From: Tolypeutes matacus
Lineage: Eukaryota > Chordata > Mammalia > Cingulata > Chlamyphoridae
Assembly: GCA_026826555.1 (NCBI GenBank)
Contig: JAKSZT010054215.1
Span: 27,045,103-27,109,102 of the forward strand
DNA: 64,000 nucleotides
Direction: 5' to 3'
In this document: piece by piece, positions 21,959 through 33,999 of the stretch
Numbering within the stretch: the stretch's first letter is position 1
Layout: every line of letters starts with the position of its first letter
The notes under the pieces: model-generated
What the model was told of the DNA's origin: nothing
Database searches by the model: none
Seen by the model: the letters and a program-made list of their open reading frames with translations, nothing else
Made by a program: the position numbers and the translations under genes

Positions 21959-22369
21959 TCCCTCCCTTCCCCAGATGGTTCTCTTGTCTGTCTCTCATAG
22001 TTTGCTCACCTTCTCCAGGAGGCACCAGGAACTGAACCCAGGACCTCCTACATGAGACGTGAGTACCCAACAGCCTGAGATACATCCGCACCCCATGCGT
22101 TGGGGCATCTGCTGGCTTGTGGCATCTGCTCATTTAGGCGTCTGCTTGTTGTGGCAGTGAGGCATCTAGCTCATTGCAGCGGGTACAGCATCTAGCTCGC
22201 GGCCGGCAGGTGCAGTGTCTAGCTCGTTGCGGCAGGTGTGGCTTCTAGCTTGTTCTGGCTGATGCAGCATCTGCTCGTCTTCTTTAGGAGGCACCAGGAC
22301 CCGAACCCGTGACCTCCCATGTGGTAGGCGGGCACCCAACTGGTTCAGCCACATCCACTTCCCTTTCAT
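21903..22369 (-). mobile_element. Dimeric DAS-type SINE with expanded linker
   Basis: On the minus strand it starts with a tRNA-like monomer (22360-22280; B-box-like 'gggttcgggtcc'). Next comes a linker of about 26-bp repeats (22293-22100), then a second tRNA-like monomer (about 22095-22000) and an A-rich tail now a TAAA repeat (21908-21958). 10-bp target-site duplications flank it. The linker repeats are unusually numerous compared with the SINE at 1690. Confidence 0.85.
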
Positions 22370-22961
22370 AATTAATTTTAAGGTAGTGGTATACATGTGA
22401 ATGGATAACCACTTGAATATTTGATGGAAAATAATCTACTACCTTTTTTGGTAGTTATAGTCTATAGATTGAGTTTGTGTTCTCCCCCAGATGTTCCCTT
22501 TAAGAATACAAAATGAATTTTAACCAAGAGATTCCTGTGTATGATGGAGGAGGAGGAGAGGAGAGAGGTCCAGCTCAGATTAAGGAAGATGGCGGGCTGT
22601 GATGGCCTAGAACACTCTCAGAGATGGAGTTAGTCAAGTCCCAGCTGTCTCACTTAAGGAACAATTATCATTTTTTTTATTCTGAGGTTCCAGAAGTTTC
22701 ATGCAGCAGGCTTCACGAGAGGAAAACTGTGTCAATTTTAAATATTCAAAGCCTGACATTCAACCCCCCTTTTTAGACATTCTGCATTACTCAGATGAGA
22801 GGTTATTTAATAATTTCATTGCTCACACATTAGAGTGTAGCCCTTCTATTTCAGAGACTTTGAAGGGGACTGCTGCTTGTACATAGAACAGGAGTGAGGT
22901 CTGGGCCTCAGGCTGTGTGGCCCTTCACAAGGGTGCTCCTGCAGTCTCCTGTGCCAAAGCC
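22370..22961. other. Unassigned sequence
   Basis: About 590 bp starting with the right target-site duplication of the SINE (22370-22379). Nothing recognised. It includes a purine-rich GGA tract at about 22545-22568. Confidence 0.4.
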
Positions 22962-23152
22962 GCAATTCTCAGACTCATGGGATTTTTCCCCCAAGGGATA
23001 TTCCTCAATGTCTGAAGATATTTCTGTGCCACTAGCATTTAGTGGGTAGAGGCCAGGGATGCTGCTAATGTCCTACAATGCTCAAGACAGCCCCTGCCAA
23101 CAAAGAATCATCCATCTCAAAATGTCATCAGGGCCAAGGTTGAGAAACCCTG
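22962..23152 (+). repeat. MER20 hAT DNA transposon remnant
   Basis: Shows the MER20 order: 'caattctcagact', 'ctcaatgtctgaagatattt', 'agtgggtagaggccagggat', 'gctgctaatgtcctacaatg', 'gacagcccctgccaacaaag' and an end 'gttgagaaaccctg'. The family is non-autonomous and shared by placentals. In other mammals some copies act in endometrial gene regulation; nothing here shows that this copy does. Confidence 0.85.
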
Positions 23153-23464
23153 CTCTAAATGGCACTTTGGCGTGTCTTGCCTTTGGGTCACAGGAATAAA
23201 GCCCTGATGTCCTCTAGAGTTAAGTCAAACCCCAGTTGGAAAGCCTATCAAGTTGGCCTCTAGAGCCCAAAGCAATACATCCTGTCTTCCACCAACTCCC
23301 TGCCTACCTCATGAAAGTCACCTCACACCTCAGGGCCTCTGCTTACCCACTGGTAAAATGAGGGCTTTGGATTAAATGAGTATTTCAAAAGATGTGCTTC
23401 CAAGTCATGGAGTTTAGTGAAAATGCCTCTGGGGAGGACAATGTTAAGACCTGTGGTACCGAGT

Positions 23465-23670
23465 GTTTCTTATGGGGCAGTACTGTTCCAATGCTTTCCA
23501 TGTGTGAACTCATTTAATCTTGAGGTACAGAGTAGCATTACCCACCATATACAATCCACCAGGAAGACTGAAGCACAGAGAGGATAAATAGTTACCAAAA
23601 ATTTCCCACTTTGTAGGTGGCAGAGCCAAGATTTAAAGCCGGGAGACTGGTTCCAGAACCCTGCACAAAT
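23465..23670 (-). repeat. MIR SINE remnant
   Basis: Antisense MIR: 'gtgtgaactcatttaatctt', 'gaagactgaagcacagaga', 'gtaggtggcagagccaaga' in family order. Confidence 0.75.
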
Positions 23671-26639
23671 AACTGTCCCATGAACACTTCCTCTCAGGAA
23701 ATGGAGGACTTGGGAAGGGATCAAGCTGGAAGAACCAAAGCCCCTCACCACTACTTCACCACAGCAGTGATGGTTTAAACTCTATTTTTCCCCTGAGCTT
23801 CTACATAAATGTGTATGTATATGGCATAAATAATTTGTTGAACCATATTTTTGAAAAACACTAGATATGAGCTTCTTGACACTGCCCCATTTTTGAGATT
23901 TCATTATTTAAATTTTCTAAAATGGCTAACTCCAAATTAAATCTATCTGGAAGCAAGGATAATAATGAAAATGATGATTATTCTCTACTAAGATAACAAT
24001 GAAAATAACTAGATGTTATGTTAAACCTAATAAAAAATAATTTTGTATACATAATGGCTTTTCCATGAAAAACTCTAAATCACATAACCAATTTAGAAAC
24101 AGCCTAATATTTTTAAAATGCATTTATAAAACTGTTGAACTTGGGGCTGATTATCTGCATTCAAAGTGTAGTATTTGAGGCAGAGATTTTCTGCAATGTT
24201 TCTTTAAATACCAAACTCCCTAGTGCATTTAAAATTGATCAATTTACAAAAATTCAATGTATAATAGACTTTTTTTTTTAGGAGTTTATCTATCACATGC
24301 AATGAAATGTACTGGCAAGGGCTTCTTTATCTTCCCAACACCCTAATTTCTCCAAACGCATTGTTTTGCACATTTAAAAAAAAAGAAAAACAGAAAAAAA
24401 GTACAGCATCTTGTGTAAGCAGAGAACTAAATGAGTATGATTTGATGAGAAATGATTCATTGGAATGATGATGATCACAGTAATGACAATCATAAATGTG
24501 AATGTCTGTGGTCTGAGAATTAGTGGCAATAGCGTTTTACAGAATAGAGATCTTTTATTGAAATATTCAGCTACCATCATGGTGACTGAGGATTATAAAT
24601 GATGTACCCTTTTTCAGTTTCTACCACATAATGTTGAGACCTCACCATCAATGAGAAATGATTATATTATTGCATTCAAAACTTAACTATCATAATTCTA
24701 GCATGATTTACTGTAACATACTCTGCTGGTTATTTACTCAATAGCCTTTATTCCACACCCAAACCCTTTTTCTCTGGCTGGCAGAGCCTGCCTTCACTAC
24801 ATGGGTTTATAGAGCAAGTTATTTGCTTCCCCAAATTCTCTGGTAGCCACACCACAGGCACAAGGCCCAATCCATACAAAGCAATCTGTTAGAAGCATGG
24901 GATGGGAATTCTCCCCACATTGCCTTTAAATGTGGTTGTGTAAAGATGAGATGACTGGAACAGCAGCCATCTTGCAAAACTGGTAGAACAAATTTGATAA
25001 CAAAATCTAGTATGTTGAGAGAGGTAGACTGAGGTGCCTGTTATGTTTTTTGTTTTTTTTAATTAGTTGGATATAGAGATACAGAGCACCCAGGTGAACC
25101 AATGTTTTGTGAAGGGTATAAAAAGAAGTTCTATAAAAGGTCTAATTAATGACTGATGCTAAATACTTATATTGCAGAATAGTTTGCTATTGCTGCATCA
25201 CTCTTACCCTTTGGACAGTGAATGCCAGTTGGGGAAGAATAAGTGATATTCATCTTCATGTACCTAGAACCAAACAATCCTTGAAACATCATAAATACAC
25301 AATAAATGGCTGTTAAGTGAATGTTGAATCTAAAACACAAGAAAATAATGCATTGAACCCATTCCTTCAAACAACTGGCCATCCAAAGTCTTACCAGTTC
25401 CTTTTGTTGGTCAATGAGGAAAAGTAGAATGATAAAATGAAGGGTGAGTTTTAAAGTGTAAAAGCATTGATGAAATATAAATCTCTAAGAAAAAGGCTCA
25501 GTAATGTTGCAGGATAAGAGTTAAATCTATTTTCATATGAAACTCAAATTGTTTTGCCTTTTTATTTGTAGCATTAAAGTTAATTCAATACATCCCAGTA
25601 CAGCAAGTGAACTCCTCTACAAGCAGGACACAACAAAAGCTACTGGGTTTTAAAAACTAAATCTTTTCCATCCTTGAGGAAAAGAGGAACTATTTTTCTC
25701 ATTGCTAATGAATTGACCTCCAGTGGGTGAAGAAGACACCTTCTCTCTTGTGCTAGGATGGACAATTATGAGAAAGAGGCAGACTGGGCTTTTGATATCA
25801 GGAATATAGAGTGTGGAAGAAGGAAAACTGGAAAGGCTGGGGAGCATGGGAGATGTGGTGGGAGACTGAGCCAGGCCCTGGACGGTGCATGGTGAATGGG
25901 CTAACTCAGAGAAAACTCACCAAGAGGACCTGGTTGACATAAAGATCTCACCAGCTGAAATCTTGATTTTCACATGACTAGGAAATGCTCACTGTCTCTA
26001 ACCAAGATCTGTACCAATCAAGTCCTCTTTATGGGAACAGGCTTTTTGATGGTTTGTGCCTCATGCTATCCAGTGGAAGAAATTCCCAGAACCTGAGAAC
26101 ACAGGCCTCAAGTGTTCTATGGGACACTGGTAAGATCACAGGGAATATTGGCCATTTAGAAACATGATAGAGAGAAGAAACAAGCTCAGAATTTAAGGAA
26201 TTGAATGGATCAAACATGGTTGGATCAATGGAGAGTGCAAACTATTATTATATTAACATTGTATCACCAAATTCTATCTCTAAGATATGTAACTGTAGGT
26301 CCATGAGAAAGGGGCTAAAAAATAGGAGCATTCTTACCGATGTCTTCATTTTCTGAAGTCTTAATGCACTAATATGAGTAATAAATAATTTAGCAGTCTG
26401 TACTTCTTTGTGGATTATTACTCTCACAAATCTCTGTCATCCACCCCTTTCCTTCCACAGGTACCACCAAAGGCCCTTATTTACTATAGTATGAGCCAAT
26501 GGCCTCCTGAAACTGATCTTACTTCTAAAATGTCCTCAATTTCAATCAACTTTATATATGAAAATCAGAACAATATTTCAATGCCCATCTATGATCATGT
26601 CTTCCTGTCTAAAATATCTTAATATTGTATTGTCACCAG
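23671..26639. other. Unassigned AT-rich sequence
   Basis: About 3 kb without a recognised gene. A short L2-like 3' end may lie at 25230-25330 ('catgtacctagaacc', 'aatacacaataaatggctg'). A block at 24720-24965 containing 'agcagccatcttgc' resembles a common ancient repeat that I cannot name with confidence. Confidence 0.35.
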
Positions 26640-27130
26640 AACTAAGTCAAAATTACTTATGATCTTGCCTCCAACTTTCCTGCTATCTCATTGTATTCTC
26701 TTCCTAATCCTTGCTCTTTAGCCAAAGTCACTTGACTGGTTCCTTGAACTTATTCCATGCATTAGTACTTCCATGTCACTGCTTACACTTTTCCTGCTGC
26801 CCAGAATATTTTTGTCATCCATCCCCATCTGTTGAAATCCTACCCTTCTTTTATGACCAACTGAAATGCTACCTTCTTTGGAAGAATTTTCTTGCCATCT
26901 TATAGTCATGTCTTTTTCCAAAATTAGAAATAATATTCTCAGATTATGAACTTCTTGGGACACATGCCAGATGCTCAAAAATATTTGCTAAAGAACTTTT
27001 CTAACTATCTCAGCTTCCTTGGTGTCAAAGACCACATCTTTGCAAAATTGCAAACCACTCCTTCCATACAGCTTCTAGCATAGAGCATCGTTCTTAGTAA
27101 GAACTTGGTAAATGTTTGAAGCATATTGGT
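26640..27130 (+). repeat. Ancient LINE 3' end (L2/CR1 group)
   Basis: Contains 'atgatcttgcctccaacttt', 'ctgctgcccagaatattttt', 'tgttgaaatcctacccttct', 'tgaccaactgaaatgctacc' and 'acttggtaaatgtttgaa' in the order of an old LINE 3' region. Assignment to L2 rather than a relative is tentative. Confidence 0.65.
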
Positions 27131-28324
27131 CAGTTTATTCATTTCTCCCCTATTGCAGAACTTTCTATGTGGTAGGAATTCAGTATATACTTGTTCCAAA
27201 CAGGTAATTCATTGTCATCAAAACAATTGAAACAAAGCTACCAAAAAATACCCATACAAAAAAAACTTGTTGATTCAGATGAAACAGAAGCAACATAAAT
27301 GATGGCATGTTTCAGTCCAGACAGATTCATCCACAGGCGTGCTCACCGCCAGGAAGAATTGCTCCTTGGATGCATCCTGACAATCACCTATACACCTACC
27401 AAATCATGGCATCATCTATTCCACAAAGCTCTGATTCTGATGGTCTGTCATATAGAAAAGGATGAAAACTCTTTTTAATATCTGTGGTTTTGCCCACTTT
27501 GTCACAGACTCTTTTGAAGTAGCTGTTCTTTACAAAACAGTGTAGGTTAAGTCCAATCTTTCAGAAATCTAGATGATTCTCTTTGGCCTTCTCAATTGCT
27601 CCTCCAGTCATTCTCAATATATCTCTTCTATGGCTACCATTTCCTATTCCTAATTCCTTTCCCACTCCCACCCTATATTTTTAAATTAAGAAAGTCTTTT
27701 TTTTTCAGCCCTTAAGGTATACACAATCTCAACACAAATTCTTCAACTATGATGGTTGCAACAAAGTAATTAGCCAATCCCTTAAAAACTCTGGGATGCA
27801 AGCCATTGTGCCCCACAGATTTAAACACATTCCTCTTATTTCTTCCTGCTCCCATGACTTTCCTATCCCAGTGTAGTGAGTATTTGCCCAAATTCTGATA
27901 GTCAAATATAACAAGTTTCAGAATCCTATTTGACCATCAAAGAAATGCTGAAGAATAGAAAGTGTTTTAAAAACCTTTGCTTTGTAAAGTTTCAAATAAG
28001 CTTCCATTTTTATCTGGATATTTAGCTGTTTGGTTTCCACTTTAATTGTCCACTGAGTAGGAAAATCAATAATCCAGAAAGGGTTACCTTTTAATCACAT
28101 AGAAATATCATTTGACACCCTTTGATACAATAGAGAATACAGTTAGTTATTGTTTTTGTTATTGTTTTATTTATTTAAGTGTCTGAATAAATCCATCTAG
28201 GCACGTAAACATAATATATATAAATGCTGTATTTATATTCACATATGGGCATGTATGTACATATTAAGAGCTTTTTATAGCAGTTATTTAATAACTTGAC
28301 ATGAATATGGAAGAAAACAGAAGG
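27131..28324. other. Unassigned AT-rich sequence
   Basis: No gene or repeat recognised before the solo LTR. Confidence 0.4.
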
Positions 28325-28329
28325 GACCC

Positions 28330-28981
28330 TGTGGTAGTTTGAGATTATTTATGAATTCCGAAAAGAGAGATTATGTTTGTAAACTGGTCTGTTCCTCTGG
28401 ATGTGATACCCTTTGATTATTAGATTCATCTGAGATGTCTTTGATTAAATTATATCAAGATTAGGGCTTTGATTTGACCATGTCATCAGGGTGCGCAGGG
28501 TTGAGACCCTACCCACTTGGTGGCTACATAAACAGACAATCAAGAAGATGAAAGTAGATACATAGAAAAAGGCACAGCAGAGGAGAGAACTTGGTTTTCA
28601 AGTTGGAGTCCCGGGGCAAGTTGAACCATTCGCCTAGTAGTTTATAGGTGCCCTCGTGAAGAGATCAGAGCAGCTGAGTCCAGAAACAAATGAGCTTCAG
28701 GAAGAGCGACGAACCTTATGCTAGCCTACAGCTGAGATTGGAAGAAGCTGGACCCATGGAGTCGTAAGAAAGAAGAGGAAGGCTGAACCCTCACAGAAGT
28801 CACTGCCATCTTGCGTCAACACGTGGCAACAGACTTTGGGTGAGAAAATATCTCTTATGGTACCTTGAGTTGGACTCTTTAAGGCCTGGTAACTGTAAGC
28901 TTCCACCCCAAATAAATACGGTTCATAAAAGCCAACATAGTTCTGTACTTTGTATCAGCACCCCTTTGGCTGACTAATACA
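28330..28981 (+). repeat. Solo LTR, family member 1 (652 bp)
   Basis: Begins TGTGGTAGTTTG and ends GACTAATACA, the TG...CA form of retroviral LTRs. It is flanked by perfect 5-bp target-site duplications GACCC (28325-28329 and 28982-28986). A polyadenylation-type AATAAA lies near 28911. The second member is at 42589-43138, sharing blocks such as 'taacacgtggca' (as 'caacacgtggca' here), 'ccccaaataaatac' and 'cacccctttggctgactaat'. Five-base duplications fit ERVL-type integration. No internal retroviral genes are present, so it most likely formed by LTR-LTR recombination. Confidence 0.9.
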
Positions 28982-28986
28982 GACCC

Positions 28987-29739
28987 CAAAGGTATTAATT
29001 TGGAAAGCAGATGTTCTGATTTCAAGACATTAATATATTGTGTAATATTTGATAGGAGAAAACCTATAAAGACCTGAGGGGATTTATATTTTTGCAAAAT
29101 ATTCCAGAAAATATTTGGTTTCAGTCTTTGGTCATAAAAGCTATTTCCAAGGTTTTGACAGAATTGTCCTGTGGAAAGCCAAATGTTTGTTTGTTTGTAT
29201 TCCAAAACAAACATTTAAATCATTTGATAGTATATTACTAGTTCATTAAATACATTATTCCCTTATGAAATGGTTTGTGTATAAAGATATATTATAAGCT
29301 AATGGCATAACAGAAAGATTTGTGCAAGAATGTCATGAGAAGAAAGACCATTTAAAGAATAACAGTCCCGATTGAAGTACAGGAAGTCAGAAACCATTGA
29401 AGGTCTATAAGAAACAGTACATGTATATCATATTGTAGTCATTCTTCTTAGGTATGGTTTATTCTTATATATTAGAGACCTGAAAATACTAATTCAGTGC
29501 ATAACCAAACTTGTTTGACATGCCTTTTTAAAAAACATTTAAATAACTCATCTAATAATCATTTCCACTGGCCTTTTCTCCTTCTAAGTGGACTACATTT
29601 TGCTCCTATGGCAAATTGTTCACCCCTTTGGTGCTAAGCCATCCCTGCAGCTGATTGTTCAAATTGCCCGCAGCTAGTATTTTCTGTAAGCCTTGTTTTG
29701 GTGCAAGACTGAACATAAGAGAAAATCCTGGCCAAACAA
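28987..29739. other. Unassigned sequence
   Basis: AT-rich, no gene or repeat recognised. Confidence 0.4.
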
Positions 29740-29830
29740 TTCTTTCAACCAATATTTACAGAGCACCTATGGTGTACCATTCACTGCTCTAAGTGCTGGG
29801 GAGATTGCAGTGAATAAAAGAGACAAGCAA
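29740..29830. repeat. Ancient L2/MIR-like fragment, left half
   Basis: 'caatatttacagagcaccta', 'tgctctaagtgctggggaga' and 'cagtgaataaaagagacaag' continue at 34000 with 'agtcctgccctcatggagct'. Together they read as one old interspersed repeat that was split by the half-LINE insertion. Confidence 0.65.
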
Positions 29831-31152
29831 CAACTAACTAAAGCACTTATTTGGGGGCTGCAGGAGACCAGAAGTACATCCTGCAACATCCTTGAAAGAA
29901 TGGAAGGAGGAGACTGACCATCTGCAGAGAAGGTTTGTAAGTAGAGTACTCCATGCTATGGAGGCCAGTGCCCATCCTCCACTGGAGGCACAAGCCATCT
30001 CGGGTGCTATTCTGTGGCTGGAATTGGAAGCTCCACTTCTCAAAATAGGGGAGGAAGAGTCGGTTGGGCACCAACTTCAGCTACTGATTAATAAATTCAG
30101 CAGGTTAAATTTTAATCCTAAGAACAGGTGAAGTTTGAACCAGTCCAAGTAAGAAAGAGGTCAGTGGCCGCCATCTTAACTCCATGCCTGACATAAGGGG
30201 AAGGGGGGCTGACTGAAAATCACAGTGCTGGCAGGGACTGGCTTTTTTCCATCTAGATCAGAATGCAGCTCTAGCCTAAGCCCCCAGCCGACCTCGGGCA
30301 GGAAGAAAGCTGGGGGGAGCTGTGCCAGCCTCTCCGGGAAATTATAGGCTACACCTTGGATGCCAGTGATCATCCTACTTTGGCAACCCAAACCACCCCA
30401 AGAGCTATTCTGTAGCATGAATTGGAAGCTCCATTTCCCAAAAACAGGGGAGGAAGAGACAGTTGTCCACTGATTTCAGCTACTAATTACTCATTTCGGC
30501 TGGCTAAAGTATAACCCTAAGAACAGCTAAAGTTTGAGCCTTTCCAAGTCAGAAGGAGGCCAGTAGCTGCCATTTTGACTCTGCCCCCAGCATGAGGGGA
30601 AGCCAGGCTGACTGAAAATCACAGTGACAGTAGAGACCGGTTTCTTTCACCCAGATTGGCCTGCAGCCTTAGCCTAAGCTTCAGCCCCACCTCTAGCAGG
30701 GAAGAAGCTGATGGGCCCTGCACCAGCCTATCCAGGTAACTGCAAGTACATTTAGCTGGCACAGACTGAATAATTGGAAATCTGCTGGGGCAACTGTGGT
30801 CATCTTGGACCTGCACTGCATAGATTGCTGCCGATACCTGCAGCTCCATCCCTGCCCCAGGCAGGGAAGAAAGGGCTGTGAAGCTTCATCAATCTCTCTG
30901 GGCAACTACAGTCTAGGCCTGCATGACTTGGTTTATTCCACACAGCTGTGGCTCTGTCCCTACCCCTGGCAAAGGAGAAAGTGGGGAGAAGCTACATTGG
31001 TCCTTGGGGCAATGAGGTAGCTTGAGTCTCCACAGATTATAGCACCAACTACATCCTTGGCTCCTACTACACAACCAGCAAGGGAGAAAGGGCAGGAAGC
31101 CCTAAACAAAAGAGAAAAACTGTACCCAGAATAAATACGTCTAGTAAGCCAG
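29831..31152 (+). promoter_or_regulatory. Half-LINE 5' region with tandem monomers
   Basis: Two related units are offset by about 398 bp. 'gctattctg' occurs at 30006 and 30404, and 'ctgactgaaaatcacagtg' at 30209 and 30608. Shorter degenerate repeats of roughly 100-170 bp follow ('gcagctctagcc', 'gcagccttagcc', 'gcagctccatcc', 'gctgtggctctg' near 30266, 30662, 30838, 30946). This resembles the promoter monomers of mouse L1 in layout, not in sequence. Promoter function is inferred from position. Confidence 0.65.
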
Positions 31153-32096
31153 ATGCCAAAACACCAACAAAAAATTACAATCCACACCAAGAAACTGAAA
31201 GATATAGCCCAGTTAAAGGAACAAGATAAGCCTCCAGATGACATAAAGGAGTTGACACAACTAATCATAGATGTTCAAACAAATCTCTTTAATAAATTCA
31301 ATGAGATGGCTAAAGAGATTAAGGCTATTAAGGAGATATTGGACGAGCACAAAGAAGAATTTGAAAACATACATAGAAAAATAGATCTTATGGGAATGAA
31401 AGGTGCAATAAATGAAATTAAAAATACACTGGAATCATATAATAGCAGATTTGAGGAGGCAGAAGAAAGGATTGGTGAGCTTGAAGAAATGGCCTCTGAA
31501 AGTGAACATACAAAAGAATGGATGAAGAAAATATTGGAAAAACTTGAACAAGTTCGCAGGGAACTAAAGGATAGCAAGAGACGTGCAAACATACATGTCA
31601 TGGGTGTCCCAGAAGAGAAGAGAAGGGAAAGGAGGCAGAAGGAATATTTGAAGAAATAATGGTAGAAAATTTCCCAACTCTATTGAAAGACATAGATATC
31701 CATGTCCAAGAAGCATGACGTACTCTCACCCGAAAAAATCCGAATAGACCAACTCTGAGACACATACTAATCAGAATATCAAATGCCAAAGACAAAGAGA
31801 GAATTCTGAGAGCAGCAAGAGAAAAGCAATGCATAACATATAAAGGATACCCAATAAGATTAAATACCGATCTCTCATCAGAAACCATGGCGGCAAGAAG
31901 ACAGTGGTATGATATGTTTAAGATACTGCAAGAGAAAAACTTGCAGCCAAGAATCTTATATCTGGCAAGATTGTCTTTCAAAAATGAAGGTGAGTTTAGA
32001 ATATTCACAGATAAACAGAAACTGAGAGAGTTTGTAACCAAGAGACCTGCTTTGCAGGAAATACTAAAGGGTATGCTGCAGGCTGAAAAGAAATGA
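31153..32096 (+). pseudogene. Half-LINE ORF1 (L1 ORF1-like), broken
   Basis: Intact for 168 codons (31153-31659), with a K/E-rich coiled-coil-like N-terminus followed by 'RFEEAEERI' and 'NIHVMGVPE', both shared with the L1 ORF1 at 16755-17813. A frameshift near 31630 moves the rest to another frame, and a TGA lies near 31716. The C-terminal RNA-binding part remains readable, including 'RQWYDMFKILQEKNLQPRIL' near 31900, and ends at 32096. Close in length to normal L1 ORF1. Confidence 0.85.
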
Positions 32097-32204
32097 CAGG
32101 AGAGAGGTCTGGAAGAGAGTCTAGAAATGAAGATTATATCAATAAAAGTAACTAAAAGTGTCAAAAGAGTGGTGAAAATAAAATATGACAGATAAACCCC
32201 AAAC

Positions 32205-32860
32205 ATTCAGGAATAAACTTAACCAATGATGTAAAGCACACATACTCAAAAAACTGCAACTCATTGTTAAAGGAAATCAAAAGAGACCTAAATAATTGGA
32301 ATAACATTCCATGCTCATGGATTGAAAGACTAAATATCATTAAGATGTCAATTCTACTCAAATTGATATACAGATTCAATGCAATCCCGATAAAAACTCC
32401 ACCAGTATTTTTTAAATAAATGGAAAACATGATTGTCAAATTTATTTGGAAGGATAAGGGGTCCTGAATAGCCAGAAACATCTTAAAAAGAAAAAGCAAA
32501 GTTGGAGGACTCTCATCTCTGGACTTTAGGTTGTATTACCTAGATACAGTGCTAAAAACAGCATGGTACTGGCATAAAAACAGACACATAGACCAATGGA
32601 ACTGAAATGATGGTTAAAAAAACAGACCCTCACATCTTTGGTCAAGTGACTTTTGACTAGCCTGTCAAACCCAGCCCACTCGGGTAGAATAGTCCATTCA
32701 AAAAATGGTGCTGAGAAAATTTGATATCCATGGCAAAAAAAAGAAAGAGGACCCCTATACAAAAATTAACTCAAAATGAATATAAAACCTAAATATAAAA
32801 TTAAGAACCATAAAGCTTCTAGAAGAAAATGTAGGAAAATATCTTCAAGACCTGGTGGTA
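32205..32860 (+). pseudogene. L1 ORF2 C-terminal remnant inside the half-LINE
   Basis: The nucleotide sequence parallels the post-RT part of the L1 ORF2 at about 14450-13750: 'ggaataacattccatgctca', 'tacagattcaatgcaatccc', 'tggcataaaaacagacacat'. It is full of stops. The junction just after ORF1 (about 32100-32205) marks a deletion that removed the endonuclease and the RT active site. Confidence 0.8.
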
Positions 32861-33239
32861 GATGGTGGATTCTTAAGGGAGATAAGAGGAAGACTGAGAT
32901 GGACTACTGAAATTTAATATATGTAGAAGTTTTAATTAGGTTTACTGTAAAAGTATAGAAATGTACAGAGTTGATGGTAACACATTATAGTGAGTAACAG
33001 CTCACTATTTATAAATGGAAATGTGGTTGAAAATGTTAGTCTAGGGATGTAAATGCCAATTGACAGAAAGCTAGAGAATAATCTAGAGACTAATTGCACA
33101 GTAAACCCAGAGGTGGATGAGAACAGTGGTTGATGGTACAGATGCAAGAGTGTCCTTTGTGAGCTAGAGCAGGTGTACATCAGTATTGCAGGGTGGTGGG
33201 AATGTGGAGAAGCATGGGAAAAATACAACTGGAGTGACC

Positions 33240-33985
33240 TATGGAGTGTGGTTAACAGTAATAATGTAATATTCTTGCATCCATGCCAAAGATGTACTGT
33301 GTTGATAATAGGGGAGTATGGAAAATGTGTGCCAAAGGTATGCTGTGGAACTGGTAATAATCGGATAACATTATATCATAATCTATAACAAATGTTCCAC
33401 CACGGTGTGGTGTGTTGATAGAGGGGTGTTGTTTGGAATTCTGTCCATGTGCATTATTGTTTTGTAAGTTTACAACTTTTATCATAAAAATATATTAAAA
33501 AAAAATAATAGGGTGGGTTGGGGGGAAAATACACCAAATGTAAGATAAGGGCTATAATTAGTAGTAAGATTTTGGCAATATTCTTTCATAATTTGAACAA
33601 ATGTTTCAAGACAATGCAAGGTGTTGGTGGAGGGTTGATGTATGGGACCCCTGTATGATGTTATGAATGTTTGCTTTGTAAATTCACAACTTTTACAATA
33701 CATTTATTGTTTACGTATGTTCATGATAAATGACATAAATAATAATAATAATAGGGTGGGTTTGGGGAAAATACTTTGGTCAGTAGTAATATTTTAAGGA
33801 TGCTCTTTAATCATTAGTTAAAATTTTTCACAAGAACGCAAGGTATTGGTGGTAGGGTGAGGTATGAGAGCCCTGTATGATGTTATGTATGTTTGTTTTG
33901 TAAGTTCACAACTATTACTATATACTTATTTTTTATGTATGTTCATGTATGAATGATATATTTCAATAAATTTAAAAAATTTAAA
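33240..33985 (+). repeat. Tandem repeats in the half-LINE 3' UTR
   Basis: Three units of about 215-240 bp. Each has a variant of 'tttgtaagttcacaactttt' (33461, 33674, 33897). Two have 'ataatagggtgggtt' (33505, 33748) and 'ctgtatgatgttatg' (33651, 33873). Confidence 0.85.
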
Positions 33986-33999
33986 TTAAAAAAAAAAAG

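Larger units (their letters stand above)
29831..33999 (+). mobile_element. Half-LINE (HAL1-like) L1-derived element, about 4.2 kb
   Basis: A plus-strand retrotransposon with a repeated 5' region (29831-31150), an ORF1 relict (31153-32096), a short decayed ORF2 C-terminal remnant (about 32205-32860), a repeated 3' UTR (about 32870-33985) and an A-rich end. The endonuclease and reverse transcriptase coding sequence is absent. Flanks repeat 'agagacaagcaa' (29819-29830 and 34000-34011), so the whole unit moved as one piece rather than arising by deletion in place. This is the architecture known for HAL1 elements: ORF1 kept, ORF2 supplied in trans. Confidence 0.85.

Noticed and set aside
21903..22369. 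tRNA gene candidates in the DAS SINEs (also 1690-2048 and 49150-49331)
   Set aside because: The A/B-box-like pieces are SINE heads. A cloverleaf with intact acceptor and anticodon stems cannot be formed, and the elements have tails and target-site duplications.
33240..33985. CRISPR-like or satellite array
   Set aside because: The repeats are about 220 bp, diverged, and confined to the 3' UTR of a mammalian retrotransposon.
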